From contig JAXLTC010000002.1 of assembly GCA_046330255.1 (NCBI GenBank), positions 186,001-250,000 of the forward strand: a DNA stretch of 64,000 nt, in the 5' to 3' direction. Numbering within the stretch: the stretch's first letter is position 1; every line of letters starts with the position of its first letter. Origin of the DNA: JBBSBL01 sp046330255. GTDB lineage: Bacteria; Actinomycetota; Thermoleophilia; Solirubrobacterales; Solirubrobacteraceae. This document shows positions 50,770-59,793 of this stretch, one piece after another. Under the pieces are notes generated by a model. It made no database searches, was not told the origin of the DNA, and saw nothing but the letters and a program-made list of their open reading frames with translations. The translations under genes were made by a program, and so were the position numbers.

Positions 50770-50826
50770 AGGCGCGTGCGGAGTGTAGCCGCGGGCGCGC
50801 GGGCTCCGGGTAGGCTTCGCCGCGCC

Positions 50827-51741
50827 GTGGCCGACCGGATCCCCGTCAGCGGACGCACCGTGCTCGTGACCGGCGCCGCGCGCGGGATCGGCGCCGCGAC
50901 CGCGCGCGAGCTGGCCCGGCGAGGCGCGAACGTCGCGCTCGTGGGCCTCGAGCCCGAGGAGCTGGGCCGCGTCGCCGCCGAGTGCGGGCCGGGCGCCGCC
51001 GCGTTCGAGGCCGACGTCACCGACGTCGGCGCCCTGGAGCGCGCCCGCGACGGCGCGATCGAGCGCTTCGGCGGCCTCGACGCGGTCGTCGCCAACGCCG
51101 GGATCGGCTCCGGGGGCCTGATCCGCTCGATCGACCCGCAGGCGTGGGAGCGCATCATCGAGGTGAACCTGCTCGGCACCTGGCGCACGGTCCGCGCCTG
51201 CCTGCCGGCGATCGAGGAGCGGCGCGGCTACGTCGCCGTCGTCGCGTCGGTGGCCTCGGCCCTGCACGGCCCGCTGATGAGCGCCTACGCCGCGAGCAAG
51301 GCCGCCGTGGAGGCGCTCGCGCGCTCGCTGCGCATCGAGGAGGCCCACCACGGGGTCGGCGTCGGCGTCGCGTACCTCTCCTGGCTGACGACGGAGTTGG
51401 TCACAGGCGCCGACGAGCATCCCGCGTTCAGGCAGATGCGAGCGGGGCTGCGCGGCCCGTTCGCACGGACCTATCCGGTCGAGGCCGCGGCGGCGGCGCT
51501 GGCGGACGGGATCGAGAGCCGCGCGCGCGACATCGTCTACCCGGCCTGGGTGAGGGGGGTGCTGGCCGGGCGAACCGGGATGCAGCGCCTGTCGGAGCGG
51601 GACGCGCTCGCCCAGATGCCGGAACTCGAGGCGGCGGTCGAGCGCGAGATCGCCGCCGAGGGCGCCGAGGCCGCTTCACGCGCGGTCGGCGCGGGCGGCG
51701 CCGCCGACGCCTCCCGCCCGGGCGCAGGCCGGCCCGGCTGA
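50827..51741 (+). CDS. SDR-family oxidoreductase with long C-terminus
   Basis: 304 aa from GTG 50827. The cofactor motif is TGAARGIG (about residues 15-22), NAGIGSGG marks the fourth strand, and the catalytic region is VVASVASALHGPLMSAYAAS followed by KAAVEAL (Y-x3-K). About 50 residues beyond the usual SDR end (LSERDALAQMPELEAAVERE) form a helical, Ala/Gly-rich tail. Similar proteins in actinobacteria are annotated as generic SDRs. It is followed by the DUF4126 gene after 15 nt, suggesting co-transcription. Substrate unknown. Confidence 0.87.
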   Translation: MADRIPVSGRTVLVTGAARGIGAATARELARRGANVALVGLEPEELGRVAAECGPGAAAFEADVTDVGALERARDGAIERFGGLDAVVANAGIGSGGLIRSIDPQAWERIIEVNLLGTWRTVRACLPAIEERRGYVAVVASVASALHGPLMSAYAASKAAVEALARSLRIEEAHHGVGVGVAYLSWLTTELVTGADEHPAFRQMRAGLRGPFARTYPVEAAAAALADGIESRARDIVYPAWVRGVLAGRTGMQRLSERDALAQMPELEAAVEREIAAEGAEAASRAVGAGGAADASRPGAGRPG

Positions 51742-51756
51742 GCCGGCGGGCTCGCG

Positions 51757-52338
51757 ATGGACATCTCCTCCGCGGCCGGCAGCATCCTCGGCGCGTTCGG
51801 TCTCTCCGGCGCCGCCGGGCTGAACGCCTGGATCCCGCTGTTCGTCACCGCGCTGCTCGACCGGTTGGACGTGATCCACCTGGCGGCGCCCTACGACAGG
51901 CTCTCGACCACAGCGGGCCTGATCGTGCTCGGCGCGCTCACGGTCGCGGACCTCGTCGGCGACAAGGTGCCGGCCGTGGACCACGCGCTCCACGCAGCGG
52001 GAACCGTGATCGCGCCGATAGCCGGCGCCGTCCTGTTCACGGGCTCGGCGGGCCAGGGAGCCGACCTCCCGACAATCGTCACGGCGGTCCTCGGCGGCGG
52101 CACCGCCGGCGCGCTCCACCTCACCCGCTCGGCGGTGCGGCCGCTGTCGACGGCGACCACCGGCGGACTGGGGAACCCAGTGCTCTCGCTGATCGAGGAC
52201 GTGGCGTCGATCGGGCTGACCGTGCTGGCCCTGGCGCTCCCCGTGCTGGGCCTCCTCGCGCTCGTCGCGATCGTCGCGGCGCTGGTCGTCGCGTGGCGGC
52301 GGATGCGGCGCAGGCGAGTCGCTCAGCCGGCCTCCTAG
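51757..52338 (+). CDS. DUF4126-family membrane protein
   Basis: 193 aa, ATG 51757. Four or five hydrophobic segments are visible, and the opening GSILGAFGLSGAAGLNAWIP with the following LFVTALLDRL is the pattern of DUF4126 proteins, including the small Gly/Ala-rich first helix and the N-A-W/Y-x-P turn. The middle VADLVGDKVPAVDHALHAAG is also typical. The C-terminus is a membrane helix followed by basic residues (WRRMRRRRVAQ). Function unknown. It sits between an SDR and a glycosyltransferase-like membrane protein on the same strand. Confidence 0.8.
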   Translation: MDISSAAGSILGAFGLSGAAGLNAWIPLFVTALLDRLDVIHLAAPYDRLSTTAGLIVLGALTVADLVGDKVPAVDHALHAAGTVIAPIAGAVLFTGSAGQGADLPTIVTAVLGGGTAGALHLTRSAVRPLSTATTGGLGNPVLSLIEDVASIGLTVLALALPVLGLLALVAIVAALVVAWRRMRRRRVAQPAS

Positions 52339-52378
52339 ACGCGCTTCCCGCCACCGCGCCCGCTAGCCTCGGTGGTGC

Positions 52379-53932
52379 GTGACCTCGCCGACGACCGCCC
52401 CGCCGCCGGTCGCTCCGGGCCGCGAGCGACGAAGCGATGCCGGCGCCCCGGTCGCGCCGCCCTCCCCCGGCGTCGCGCGCAGGCGCGGGCGCCCCCGCCT
52501 CACGCCCGCCCGGGTCGTGCTCTGCTGCGCGGCGGCGGCGGTCCTCTCCACCTTCGTGGCGCCCACGCCCAGCTACGACCCGTGGGCGTGGATCATCTGG
52601 GGACGCGAGCTCGCCGGGCTGTCCGACCTCGGCTTCAGTACCGCGTCGGCCACCGGCTGGAAGCCGCTGCCGGTCCTGATCACGACGCCGTTCTCGCTGC
52701 TCGGCACGGAGCTCGGCCCGGCCGCCTGGGTGGCGCTCGTGCGCACGGCCGCGCTGCTCGCGCTGGTGCTCGCCGCGCGGCTCGCGCACCGCGCCGCCGG
52801 CCGCGGCGCCGCGATCGCCGCGGTGGCGCTCCTGCTCGCCAGCCCGCAGGCGCTCGAGCTGGTGACCGGTGGGGCCTCCGAGGCGATCGTCCTGCTGGCG
52901 CTGCTCTACGGCATCGAGCGACATCTCGACGGCCGCCGCGGCGCCGCCCTGGCGGCCGGCATCGTGGCGTGCCTCGCGAGGCCCGAGACGGCTGCTCTCG
53001 TCCTGCCCTACGCCGTCTGGGTGTGGCGGACCGGCGCGATCCCCAGGTGGCGCATCGCCGCCGGGATCGGCGTCCTCCCGCTGCTCTGGATCGGGGGCGA
53101 CTGGCTGGGGACGGGCAGACCGTTCCTGACCTTCGGCCACGCGACCTCGAGCATCGAGCCCAACCGCGTCCAGGACGCCGCGGTGCCCGGCCTCGAGCTG
53201 CTCGCGGGGACGACCGCGCTGGTCGCGCTCGTCGTCGTCGCGCTCGCCGTCGCGGGGATCGTGGACTCGGTGCGCCGGCGCGAACCCGTCGGGACGGCCC
53301 TGGGCGTGGCGCTCGGGACGCTGGCGCTGCCGCTCGCCGTGCTGACCGAGCTGGGCTACCCGGGCGTACCGCGCTACCTGTCGGCGCCGGCGGCGCTCGC
53401 GGGCGTGCTCGCCGCGATCGCGCTGGCGCGCGGCGTCCGGGCGATGCTGCCGCGCCCTCACGGTCGCGCCGCCGTCGCGCTCGGCGCCGCCGGCCTCGCG
53501 GCGCTCGTCGCGCTAGCGGGAGCGCCCGGGCTGCGCAGCTCGTGGGCGCAGTACACCGGGCGCGTGCGGCTCGACCGCTCGCTGCCGGAGGCGATCGCGG
53601 CCGCCGGGGGCCGCACGACGCTCCTGTCCTGCGGGCGGCCGGTGATCCGGCCGGCCTACCTCGCGACCGACCTCGCCTACCGGCTCGACGTCCCGATGCG
53701 CGACGTCAACAGCGGCGGAGAGGCGCCGGCCGTCGTCCTCTTCCCGCGCAAGGGGGTCTCCTGGCGCGGGTACACCCAGTCCTGGGGACCGTGGCTGGCG
53801 CTTGCGCGGATCGCCCGCACGCGCGACTGGGAGGTCTACCAGCTGCGCGACGCCTGGACCCGTCCCTGCGCGGCGGCCGCGGCCGGGAACCTCGGCCCGG
53901 TGATACCGGACCCGGTGCCGGCGCCGGGGTAG
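52379..53932 (+). CDS. Polytopic GT-C-like membrane protein
   Basis: 517 aa from GTG 52379. After a Pro-rich cytoplasmic lead there are about ten hydrophobic segments and a C-terminal soluble part of about 120 residues. The first loop (APTPSYDPWAWIIWGRELAG) holds an Asp and aromatic residues where GT-C glycosyltransferases (PMT/ArnT/GT39-type) carry their catalytic acid. The segment SATGWKPLPVLITTPFSLLG fits the same fold. The predicted role is transfer of a sugar from a polyprenyl carrier to a cell-surface acceptor, but family membership is a pattern-level guess. Confidence 0.6.
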   Translation: MTSPTTAPPPVAPGRERRSDAGAPVAPPSPGVARRRGRPRLTPARVVLCCAAAAVLSTFVAPTPSYDPWAWIIWGRELAGLSDLGFSTASATGWKPLPVLITTPFSLLGTELGPAAWVALVRTAALLALVLAARLAHRAAGRGAAIAAVALLLASPQALELVTGGASEAIVLLALLYGIERHLDGRRGAALAAGIVACLARPETAALVLPYAVWVWRTGAIPRWRIAAGIGVLPLLWIGGDWLGTGRPFLTFGHATSSIEPNRVQDAAVPGLELLAGTTALVALVVVALAVAGIVDSVRRREPVGTALGVALGTLALPLAVLTELGYPGVPRYLSAPAALAGVLAAIALARGVRAMLPRPHGRAAVALGAAGLAALVALAGAPGLRSSWAQYTGRVRLDRSLPEAIAAAGGRTTLLSCGRPVIRPAYLATDLAYRLDVPMRDVNSGGEAPAVVLFPRKGVSWRGYTQSWGPWLALARIARTRDWEVYQLRDAWTRPCAAAAAGNLGPVIPDPVPAPG

Positions 53933-53942
53933 CGCCGCGGCG

Positions 53943-54611
53943 CTAGACGCCTCCCAATCCCTCGGCCAGCAGCTTGGCGCCGATCAGCGCCAGTACGGCG
54001 GCCATGATGACGGCGTTGTGGCGGGACATGAACCGCCTGATCGCGGCGAGCGGGCGGGCGGCGCGCGCGGGCGCGACGAGGTAGGCGAGCGCCGCGCCGG
54101 CGACGGTCGCCGACCCCACGGCCACGAACACGACGACGGCGATCGCGGTGTCCGCGCCGTCGAGCCCGGCCTCGGCGATCGAGGCGGACGCGGCGAAGGT
54201 GAGCGCGAGGTTCTTGGGGTTCGCCGCCGAGAGCGCCGCGCCGAGCAGCGTCGCCCGCGCCGGCGTGGCCGAGTCCACGCCGGCCATCCAAGCCGGCATC
54301 TCGGGCTCCTCCCCGCCCCTCGGCCGCTTGCGCCACTGCCCGACGGCCATGAGGAGAAGCAGGACCCCCACGCCGGTCTTGAGCCAGGCGACGCCGGAGC
54401 CCTCGCCGCCGGAGTCGCCCCCGGCTCCGACGAGCAGCACCACGACCACGGCGACGGCCGAGAGGCCGGCGATCCAGCCGAGCGCGAACCCGCCGCCGGC
54501 CGACCGCGGCCGGTGCCCGCCGAGGACCAGCACGACGGCGACGATCGGGATCGGGCTCAGCGCGACGGCGAGCGCCGACGGGAGCACGTCGCCGAGCACG
54601 CTGCCGAGCAT
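53943..54611 (-). CDS. GAP/Sap-type (LysE-like) small transporter
   Basis: 222 aa. The start is ATG 54611 (MLGSVLGDVLPSALAVALSP), preferred over ATG 54620 because GGAAGG then has a 9-nt spacing. Six hydrophobic segments are visible. LPSALAVALSPIPIVAVVLV and the internal LGAALSAANPKNLALTFAAS are hallmarks of the GAP (SfLAP/Sap) family, related to LysE exporters; members move lipids or small molecules across the membrane. It ends 10 nt from the convergent GT-C-like gene. The upstream frame continues only as GC shadow through tRNA-Arg. Confidence 0.82.
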   Translation of the reverse strand: MLGSVLGDVLPSALAVALSPIPIVAVVLVLGGHRPRSAGGGFALGWIAGLSAVAVVVVLLVGAGGDSGGEGSGVAWLKTGVGVLLLLMAVGQWRKRPRGGEEPEMPAWMAGVDSATPARATLLGAALSAANPKNLALTFAASASIAEAGLDGADTAIAVVVFVAVGSATVAGAALAYLVAPARAARPLAAIRRFMSRHNAVIMAAVLALIGAKLLAEGLGGV

Positions 54612-54635
54612 CGCCGGCATCCTTCCAGGCCCCAG

Positions 54636-54710
54636 CGCCCCCGGCAGGATTCGAACCTGCGACCTGCGGATTAGAAGTCCGCTGCTCTGGATCCGCTGAG
54701 CTACGGGGGC
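54636..54710 (-). tRNA. tRNA-Arg (anticodon TCT)
   Basis: Read on the minus strand: acceptor GCCCCCG/CGGGGGC, D arm GCTC...GAGC, anticodon arm GCGGA-CTTCTAA-TCCGC (anticodon TCT, reading AGA), and T arm GCAGG-TTCGAAT-CCTGC. The discriminator is G and CCA is not encoded. AGA is a very rare codon in such GC-rich DNA. Confidence 0.94.
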
Positions 54711-54757
54711 CGGCGAGAAGCGTACGCGGCGCGGCCGCCGGCGCCGCGCGGTATGCG

Positions 54758-55621
54758 CTACCGCGCCCTGAAGATCCCCAGCGCGCCCGCGTCCGCCCAG
54801 CGGAACTGGTGCGAGACGAACGGGTAGCGGCCCGGGTGGTCGAAGGTCAGCTCGAAGACCGCGCCGCCCCCCGCCGGGACCAGCCAGGTGGAGACCGAGT
54901 GCAGCGCGAACGTCGGGTTGCCGTCCGGTTGGACGGAGTCGAAGATCTCGCCGACGACGTGGAAGGCGCTGTCGAGCGTGGGGCCGGCGTCGACCAGGTA
55001 GATGCGCACCGGGCGCCCGACCGGGACGTCGATCGGGCGCGGGACGTAGCGCTTGGCTGCGCCGTTGAAGGTGACGAAGCGGGGCGCCTGCGTCTGCATC
55101 GAGCGCAGCGTCTGGCGGAGCCACCCGCGCCGCACGCTCCCGGTGAACTCGCTCTGCACGAGCACGACCTCGCGCGCGGGCGGCCGTCCGGCCGCGGGCT
55201 CGACGATGATCGCGCCGTACATGCCCATGCCGATGTGCTCGAGCACGGGGCCGGTCCCGCAGTGGTACATGTAGACGCCCGGGCGCCGCGCGACGAAGCG
55301 GATCACGCGCGAGCGCCCCGGCAGCACGTCGGCGAACTCGACGTTGGGCGCGACCTCGGCGGCGTGGAAGTCGAGCGAGTGCAGGTGCATCCGGTCGGCG
55401 TTGCGCAGCGTGATCGCGACGCGATCGCCCTGGCGCACGCGGATCACCGGGCCGGGCACGCGCCCGTTGAAGGTCCACGCGCGCATCCGGACCCCGTCGG
55501 CCGGCCGCACGACGCCGGTGCGCGCCGTGAGCGTCACCTGCACGTCGCGGGCCGCGGCCGGCGCCGCCAATGGCAGCGCGGCCGCGGCCGACGCGAGTGC
55601 GATGAGGGGGGATCTTCGCAC
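54758..55621 (-). CDS. Two-domain multicopper oxidase (nitrite-reductase-like)
   Basis: 287 aa, GTG start. The signal peptide ends near PAAARD, so the protein is exported. Domain 1 has type 1 copper ligands His81, Cys121, His129 and Met134 (HSLDFH, then YMYHCGTGPVLEHIGMGMYG) and type 2 ligands His86 and His120. Domain 2 supplies His271 (FVSHQF). This spacing mirrors copper nitrite reductase, and the catalytic Asp of that enzyme is kept (Asp84). The second catalytic His (in H-L-I-G-G-H) is replaced: the site reads HVVGEI. So it may be an oxidase or a reductase for another substrate. It is divergent from a methyltransferase. Confidence 0.85.
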   Translation of the reverse strand: MRRSPLIALASAAAALPLAAPAAARDVQVTLTARTGVVRPADGVRMRAWTFNGRVPGPVIRVRQGDRVAITLRNADRMHLHSLDFHAAEVAPNVEFADVLPGRSRVIRFVARRPGVYMYHCGTGPVLEHIGMGMYGAIIVEPAAGRPPAREVVLVQSEFTGSVRRGWLRQTLRSMQTQAPRFVTFNGAAKRYVPRPIDVPVGRPVRIYLVDAGPTLDSAFHVVGEIFDSVQPDGNPTFALHSVSTWLVPAGGGAVFELTFDHPGRYPFVSHQFRWADAGALGIFRAR

Positions 55622-55779
55622 CCGCTGAAGCTAGGGCGCGCCGGGGCGGGCGCCATCGGGGCGACGCACGGTCGGGAATCCGTGAGAACCACCGACCGCG
55701 TGACCGGGAATACCCGACACGACCGCGCGCCAGGCCGTAGGCTCACGGCTCACACGGGGCAACGGGCGAGGGGGCGACG

Positions 55780-56844
55780 ATGAGCACGACACCGGCGGCG
55801 GCGGGGAACACGGAGGACACGGGCGACGCTGGCGCAGCGCCCCCGAGCCCCGAGGCGATCATGAAGACGGGCTCCGCCTTCTGGGCCTCGAAGACGCTGC
55901 TGAGCGCGATCGAGCTCGGCCTGTTCTCCGAGCTCGCGGCCTCGGGCCCGCTGGAGGCGGATGCCCTACGAGAGCGGCTGGGCCTGAGCCCGCGAAGCGC
56001 CCGGGACTTCTTCGACGCGCTGGTGGCGCTCGGGATGCTCGAGCGCGACCAGGGCCGCTATCGCAACACTCCGTCCACCGAGATGTTCCTCGACCGGGCC
56101 AAGCCGAGCTACATCGGCGGGATCCTCGAGATGATGAACGCGCGCCTGTTCGGCTTCTGGGACTCGCTCACGGAGGGGCTGAAGACCGGCGAGCCCCAGA
56201 ACGAGGCGAAGGCCGGCGGCGACATGTTCGATGCCCTCTATGCGGACCCGGAGGCGCTGCGCGGCTTTGCCAAGGCAATGAGCGGGGTCAGCATCGGCAC
56301 GGCGTTCGCGCTCGCCCAGGCCTTCCCGTGGGAGCGCCATCAGACCGTGATCGACATCGGCTGCGCCGAGGGCTGCGTCCCGGTTCAGCTCGCGCGCGCC
56401 CACCAGCACCTGACCGGGGGCGGCTTCGACCTGCCGCCACTGGCGCCGATGTTCGACGGGTACGTGGCCGCCGCCGGCCTCGGCGAGCGGATGCGCTTCC
56501 ACCCCGGGGACTTCTTCGCCGACGAACTGCCGCGGGCCGACGTCCTGGTGATGGGCCACATACTGCAGGACTGGGACCTGGACGAGAAGCGACTGCTGCT
56601 CGATAAGGCCCACCGCGCGCTCCCGGAGGGCGGCGCCCTGATCGTCTACGAGGCGATCATCGACGACGACCGGCGCGAGAACGCCTTCGGGCTCCTGATG
56701 AGCCTCAACATGCTGATCGAGACGCGGGGCGGCTTCGACTACACCGGCGCGGACTGCCAGGGCTGGATGGCGCAGGCCGGCTTCCGCGAGAGCTACGTCC
56801 GCCACCTGGTCGGCCCGGACTCGATGGTCGTCGGGGTCAAGTAG
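55780..56844 (+). CDS. SAM-dependent O-methyltransferase-like enzyme
   Basis: 354 aa, ATG 55780. After a disordered lead of about 25 residues comes a winged-helix dimerisation domain (TLLSAIELGLFSELAASGPL, then ERLGLSPRSARDFFDALVAL), as in small-molecule O-methyltransferases of the hydroxyindole/CrtF/DnrK type. The SAM-binding motif is VIDIGCAEGCVPVQLARAHQ, with acidic F-D-L in the second strand. HILQDWDLDEKRLLLDKAHR is the H-x-x-H/D-W region near the active site. The substrate, probably an aromatic or polyketide hydroxyl, is unknown. No biosynthetic cluster is next to it. Confidence 0.85.
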   Translation: MSTTPAAAGNTEDTGDAGAAPPSPEAIMKTGSAFWASKTLLSAIELGLFSELAASGPLEADALRERLGLSPRSARDFFDALVALGMLERDQGRYRNTPSTEMFLDRAKPSYIGGILEMMNARLFGFWDSLTEGLKTGEPQNEAKAGGDMFDALYADPEALRGFAKAMSGVSIGTAFALAQAFPWERHQTVIDIGCAEGCVPVQLARAHQHLTGGGFDLPPLAPMFDGYVAAAGLGERMRFHPGDFFADELPRADVLVMGHILQDWDLDEKRLLLDKAHRALPEGGALIVYEAIIDDDRRENAFGLLMSLNMLIETRGGFDYTGADCQGWMAQAGFRESYVRHLVGPDSMVVGVK

Positions 56845-56900
56845 GCGCCGGGCGGGCGGCGGGGCGGAGCGCCGGCCCGCCGCCCAGGAGCCCGCGAGGC

Positions 56901-58340
56901 CTACGCCTCGATGTTGCTCATCACGTGCTTGATGCGCGTGTAGTCGTCGAAGCCGTACAGCGACAGGTCCTTGCCGTAGCCGGACTGCTTGAAGCCGCCG
57001 TGGGGCATCTCGGCCACGATCGGGATGTGGGTGTTGATCCACACGCAGCCGAAGTCCAGGCCCTTGGCCATGCGCATCGCGCGGCCGTGGTCCTTGGTCC
57101 AGACGCTCGAGGCCAGCCCGTAGTCGACGCCGTTGGCCCACTCCAGCGCCTGCGCCTCGTCGCCGGCCTGCTGGACGGTGATGACCGGACCGAAGATCTC
57201 GTTCTGGATCATCTCGTCGTCCTGGTGCAGGCCGTCTACGACGGTCGGCTCGAAGAAGTAGCCGCCGCCGTTGCCCGGCGCGCTGCCGCCGGTCGTGATG
57301 CTCGCGTGTCCCGGCGCCCGCTCGATGAAGCCCTGCACGCGCTCGAGCTGGGTCTGGCTGATCACCGGGCCCATGTAGGTGTTCTCGTCGAGCGGGTTAC
57401 CGAACACGGTGCCCTTCGCCTGCTCGGTGAGCGCCTCGACGAACCCGTCGTGCACGCCCGGGCCGGCGATCACGCGCGTCGCCGCGGTGCAGTCCTGCCC
57501 GGCGTTGAAGTAGCCGGTGCCCGCGATCATCTCCGCCGCGGCCTCCACGTCGGCGTCGTCGAAGACGATCACCGGCGCCTTGCCGCCCAGCTCCAGGTGG
57601 ACGCGCTTGAGCGTGTCCGAGGCGGCGGCGGCGACGGCCTTGCCGGCCCGCACCGAGCCGGTGATCGAGACCATCGAGATCCCCGGGTGGCGCACGACCT
57701 GCTCGCCGACGTCGCCCTTCCCGAGCACGACGTTGAACGCGCCCTCGGGGAGGTGCTTCTGCATCAGCTCGGCCATCCACAGCGTCGAGATCGGCGTGTT
57801 CTCCGAGGGCTTCAGCACGCACGTGTTGCCCGCGGCCAGCGCCGGCGCGAACTTCCAGACGGCCATCATGAACGGGTAGTTCCAGGGCGTGATCTGGCCC
57901 ACCACGCCGACCGGCTCGCGGCGGATCGACGACGTGTGGCCCGCCATGTACTCCCCGGTCGCGCGCCCCTCGAGCATGCGCGCCGCGCCCGCGAAGAAGC
58001 GGATCTGGTCGACCGCCGGCGGGATCTCCTCGCTGATCGTCAGCGCGAGCGGCTTGCCCGTGTTCTCGGACTCGATGCGCGAGAGCTCCTCGCCGCGCTC
58101 CTCGATCTCGTCGGCGATCCTGTAGAGCGCGAGGCTGCGCTCCGAGGGCGTCGCCTCCCGCCACTCCTTGAAGGCCTTGGTCGCGGCGTCCACGGCCGCG
58201 TCGACGTCGGCGCTGCTCGAGCTGGGCATCTCCGCGATCGCCTCGCCGGTCGCCGCGTTGCGGACCTCGTGCGCGCCGTCGCCCGAGACCGGGGCGGACT
58301 TGCCGCCGATGAAGTTCTCCAGCTTCGTGGCTGTCGCCAT
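56901..58340 (-). CDS. NAD(P)-dependent aldehyde dehydrogenase (aminobutyraldehyde type)
   Basis: 479 aa, ATG 58340 with AGGAG 10 nt upstream. Catalytic Cys284 lies in GYFNAGQDCTAATRVIAGPG and the general base Glu250 in RVHLELGGKAPVIVF. The cofactor motif TPWNYPFMMAVWKFAPALAA and the C-terminal HGGFKQSGYGKDLSLYGFDD are intact. The Q-D-C-T-A-A-T-R form of the active-site loop is typical of gamma-aminobutyraldehyde dehydrogenases (polyamine breakdown), but substrate range cannot be read from sequence alone. It is convergent with the methyltransferase and has its own start region. Confidence 0.9.
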   Translation of the reverse strand: MATATKLENFIGGKSAPVSGDGAHEVRNAATGEAIAEMPSSSSADVDAAVDAATKAFKEWREATPSERSLALYRIADEIEERGEELSRIESENTGKPLALTISEEIPPAVDQIRFFAGAARMLEGRATGEYMAGHTSSIRREPVGVVGQITPWNYPFMMAVWKFAPALAAGNTCVLKPSENTPISTLWMAELMQKHLPEGAFNVVLGKGDVGEQVVRHPGISMVSITGSVRAGKAVAAAASDTLKRVHLELGGKAPVIVFDDADVEAAAEMIAGTGYFNAGQDCTAATRVIAGPGVHDGFVEALTEQAKGTVFGNPLDENTYMGPVISQTQLERVQGFIERAPGHASITTGGSAPGNGGGYFFEPTVVDGLHQDDEMIQNEIFGPVITVQQAGDEAQALEWANGVDYGLASSVWTKDHGRAMRMAKGLDFGCVWINTHIPIVAEMPHGGFKQSGYGKDLSLYGFDDYTRIKHVMSNIEA

Positions 58341-58476
58341 CTGATGGCTCCTCTCCTGCTCGTCGTTCCCTGTCGTGAGCCTAGCTTCCCGCGGGCGGCG
58401 GGCCGCGTCCACCCCGCTTGTCCGCGGCGGCGCACGCGGCCGCGGCCGACGCGCCGATCGAGCGAGCGACCCGAGC

Positions 58477-59793
58477 TCAGCGTGCGGCGGGCTGCGCGGC
58501 GGCTCCGTCCGTGCCCGCCGGCGCCGGCTCGGCGGGCAGGAAGAGGGTGACCACCGGGTGCGGCGCGGCGACGGTCACCGCCAGCCGCCCGCCCTCGGCG
58601 TGAGCGAGCGAGCGCGCCAGCGCCAGGCCGATTCCGTGCCCCTCGCCCCCACTGCCGCGCATCCGGCGCGTGAAGGCCCTCTCGGGATCTCCGCTGAAGC
58701 CGTGGCCCTCGTCGCCGACGTCGAGGGCGAGCCGGCCCGGCAGCTCGCGCACGGTCAGCGTCACCGCGCCAGAGCCGTGCCGCATCGAGTTGCCGAGCAG
58801 GACATCGAGGATCTCGAGCACCACCCGCGCGTCCGCGACCGCGCGGGGGCGGCCGCGGATGCGGACGCGCAGTGGACGACCCTCGGCCGCGAGCCTGCCG
58901 CGCCAGCGGGCCTCGACCCCATCGAGCACGCCGTGGAGCTCCAGCGGCGCGGCTCTCCGCGCGTCGTCCCGTGCGAGAGCCAGCAGGGTGTCGATCGTCG
59001 CCTGAAGCCGCTCGACCTGCGCGAGTGCGGCGTCGAGCTCGCGCGAGCCGTCGCCCCGGAGCTCGATCGCCTCGAGCTCGAGCCGCAGCGCGGCCAGCGG
59101 GGTGCGCAGCTGATGCGAGGCGTCGACACTGAAGGCGCGCTCGCGGCGCACGAGCTCGTCGAGGCGCTCGGCCGTAGCGTCGAGCGCGCCCGCCACGGCG
59201 TCGACCTCGGCGATCCCCGCCCTGGGCGCGCGCGCGGCGAAGTCGCCCTCCCCCAGCCGCCGCGCGGTGGCGGCCAGGCGCTCGAGCGGGCGCGCGAGCC
59301 GGCCCCCGGCGAACAGCGCCGCGAGTGCGGCAAGCACGATCACGGCACCGCCGAGCGCGGCCAGGGCGAGCCACGGGCCGGTCGCGCCGGCGGCGGCCGC
59401 GCTGCGCTCGGCCCGCACCGCTCCGGTGACCCGCTCGCCCACGAGCAGCGGAGCTGCCGCGAGGTAGGCGTCGCCGCTCGATCCGTTCGCGGGACGCGCT
59501 CGGCCCAGAGCGCTGCGCACCGGACCGTCGGCGACCGGAGGGCCGCGTCCCGCGACGCGCCGCCCCCGCCGGTCATATACCGCCAGCCGGTCCGTCGAGC
59601 GAGGGAGCTCGATGCGATCGCCGCGCCCGGCGGCCAGGTCGACCTGCCGGGTCGCCGCGACGGCATCGCGCTGGAGGCGCAGGAGCTGCTCGTCGCGATC
59701 CGCGCGCTCCAGCACGAGCCCGAGCGGGACCGCGAACAGGACCACGGCCGCCGCGGCTATGCCGGCGATCGCCCCTGCGAGCCGGCGCCTCAC
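58477..59793 (-). CDS. Two-component sensor histidine kinase
   Basis: 438 aa from GTG 59793, overlapping the response regulator stop by 4 nt. Two membrane spans (residues about 7-28 and 140-163) flank a sensor domain of about 110 residues. Then follow a HAMP linker (RLARPLERLAATARRLGEGD), the dimerisation box with phospho-acceptor His227 (FSVDASHQLRTPLAAL) and the ATPase domain with N box (LLGNSMRHG), G1 (DVGDEGHGF) and G2 (GEGHGIGLALARSL). The signal is unknown. The nearby lipoprotein and ABC exporter, divergent from this pair, are candidate targets. Confidence 0.93.
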   Translation of the reverse strand: MRRRLAGAIAGIAAAAVVLFAVPLGLVLERADRDEQLLRLQRDAVAATRQVDLAAGRGDRIELPRSTDRLAVYDRRGRRVAGRGPPVADGPVRSALGRARPANGSSGDAYLAAAPLLVGERVTGAVRAERSAAAAGATGPWLALAALGGAVIVLAALAALFAGGRLARPLERLAATARRLGEGDFAARAPRAGIAEVDAVAGALDATAERLDELVRRERAFSVDASHQLRTPLAALRLELEAIELRGDGSRELDAALAQVERLQATIDTLLALARDDARRAAPLELHGVLDGVEARWRGRLAAEGRPLRVRIRGRPRAVADARVVLEILDVLLGNSMRHGSGAVTLTVRELPGRLALDVGDEGHGFSGDPERAFTRRMRGSGGEGHGIGLALARSLAHAEGGRLAVTVAAPHPVVTLFLPAEPAPAGTDGAAAQPAAR

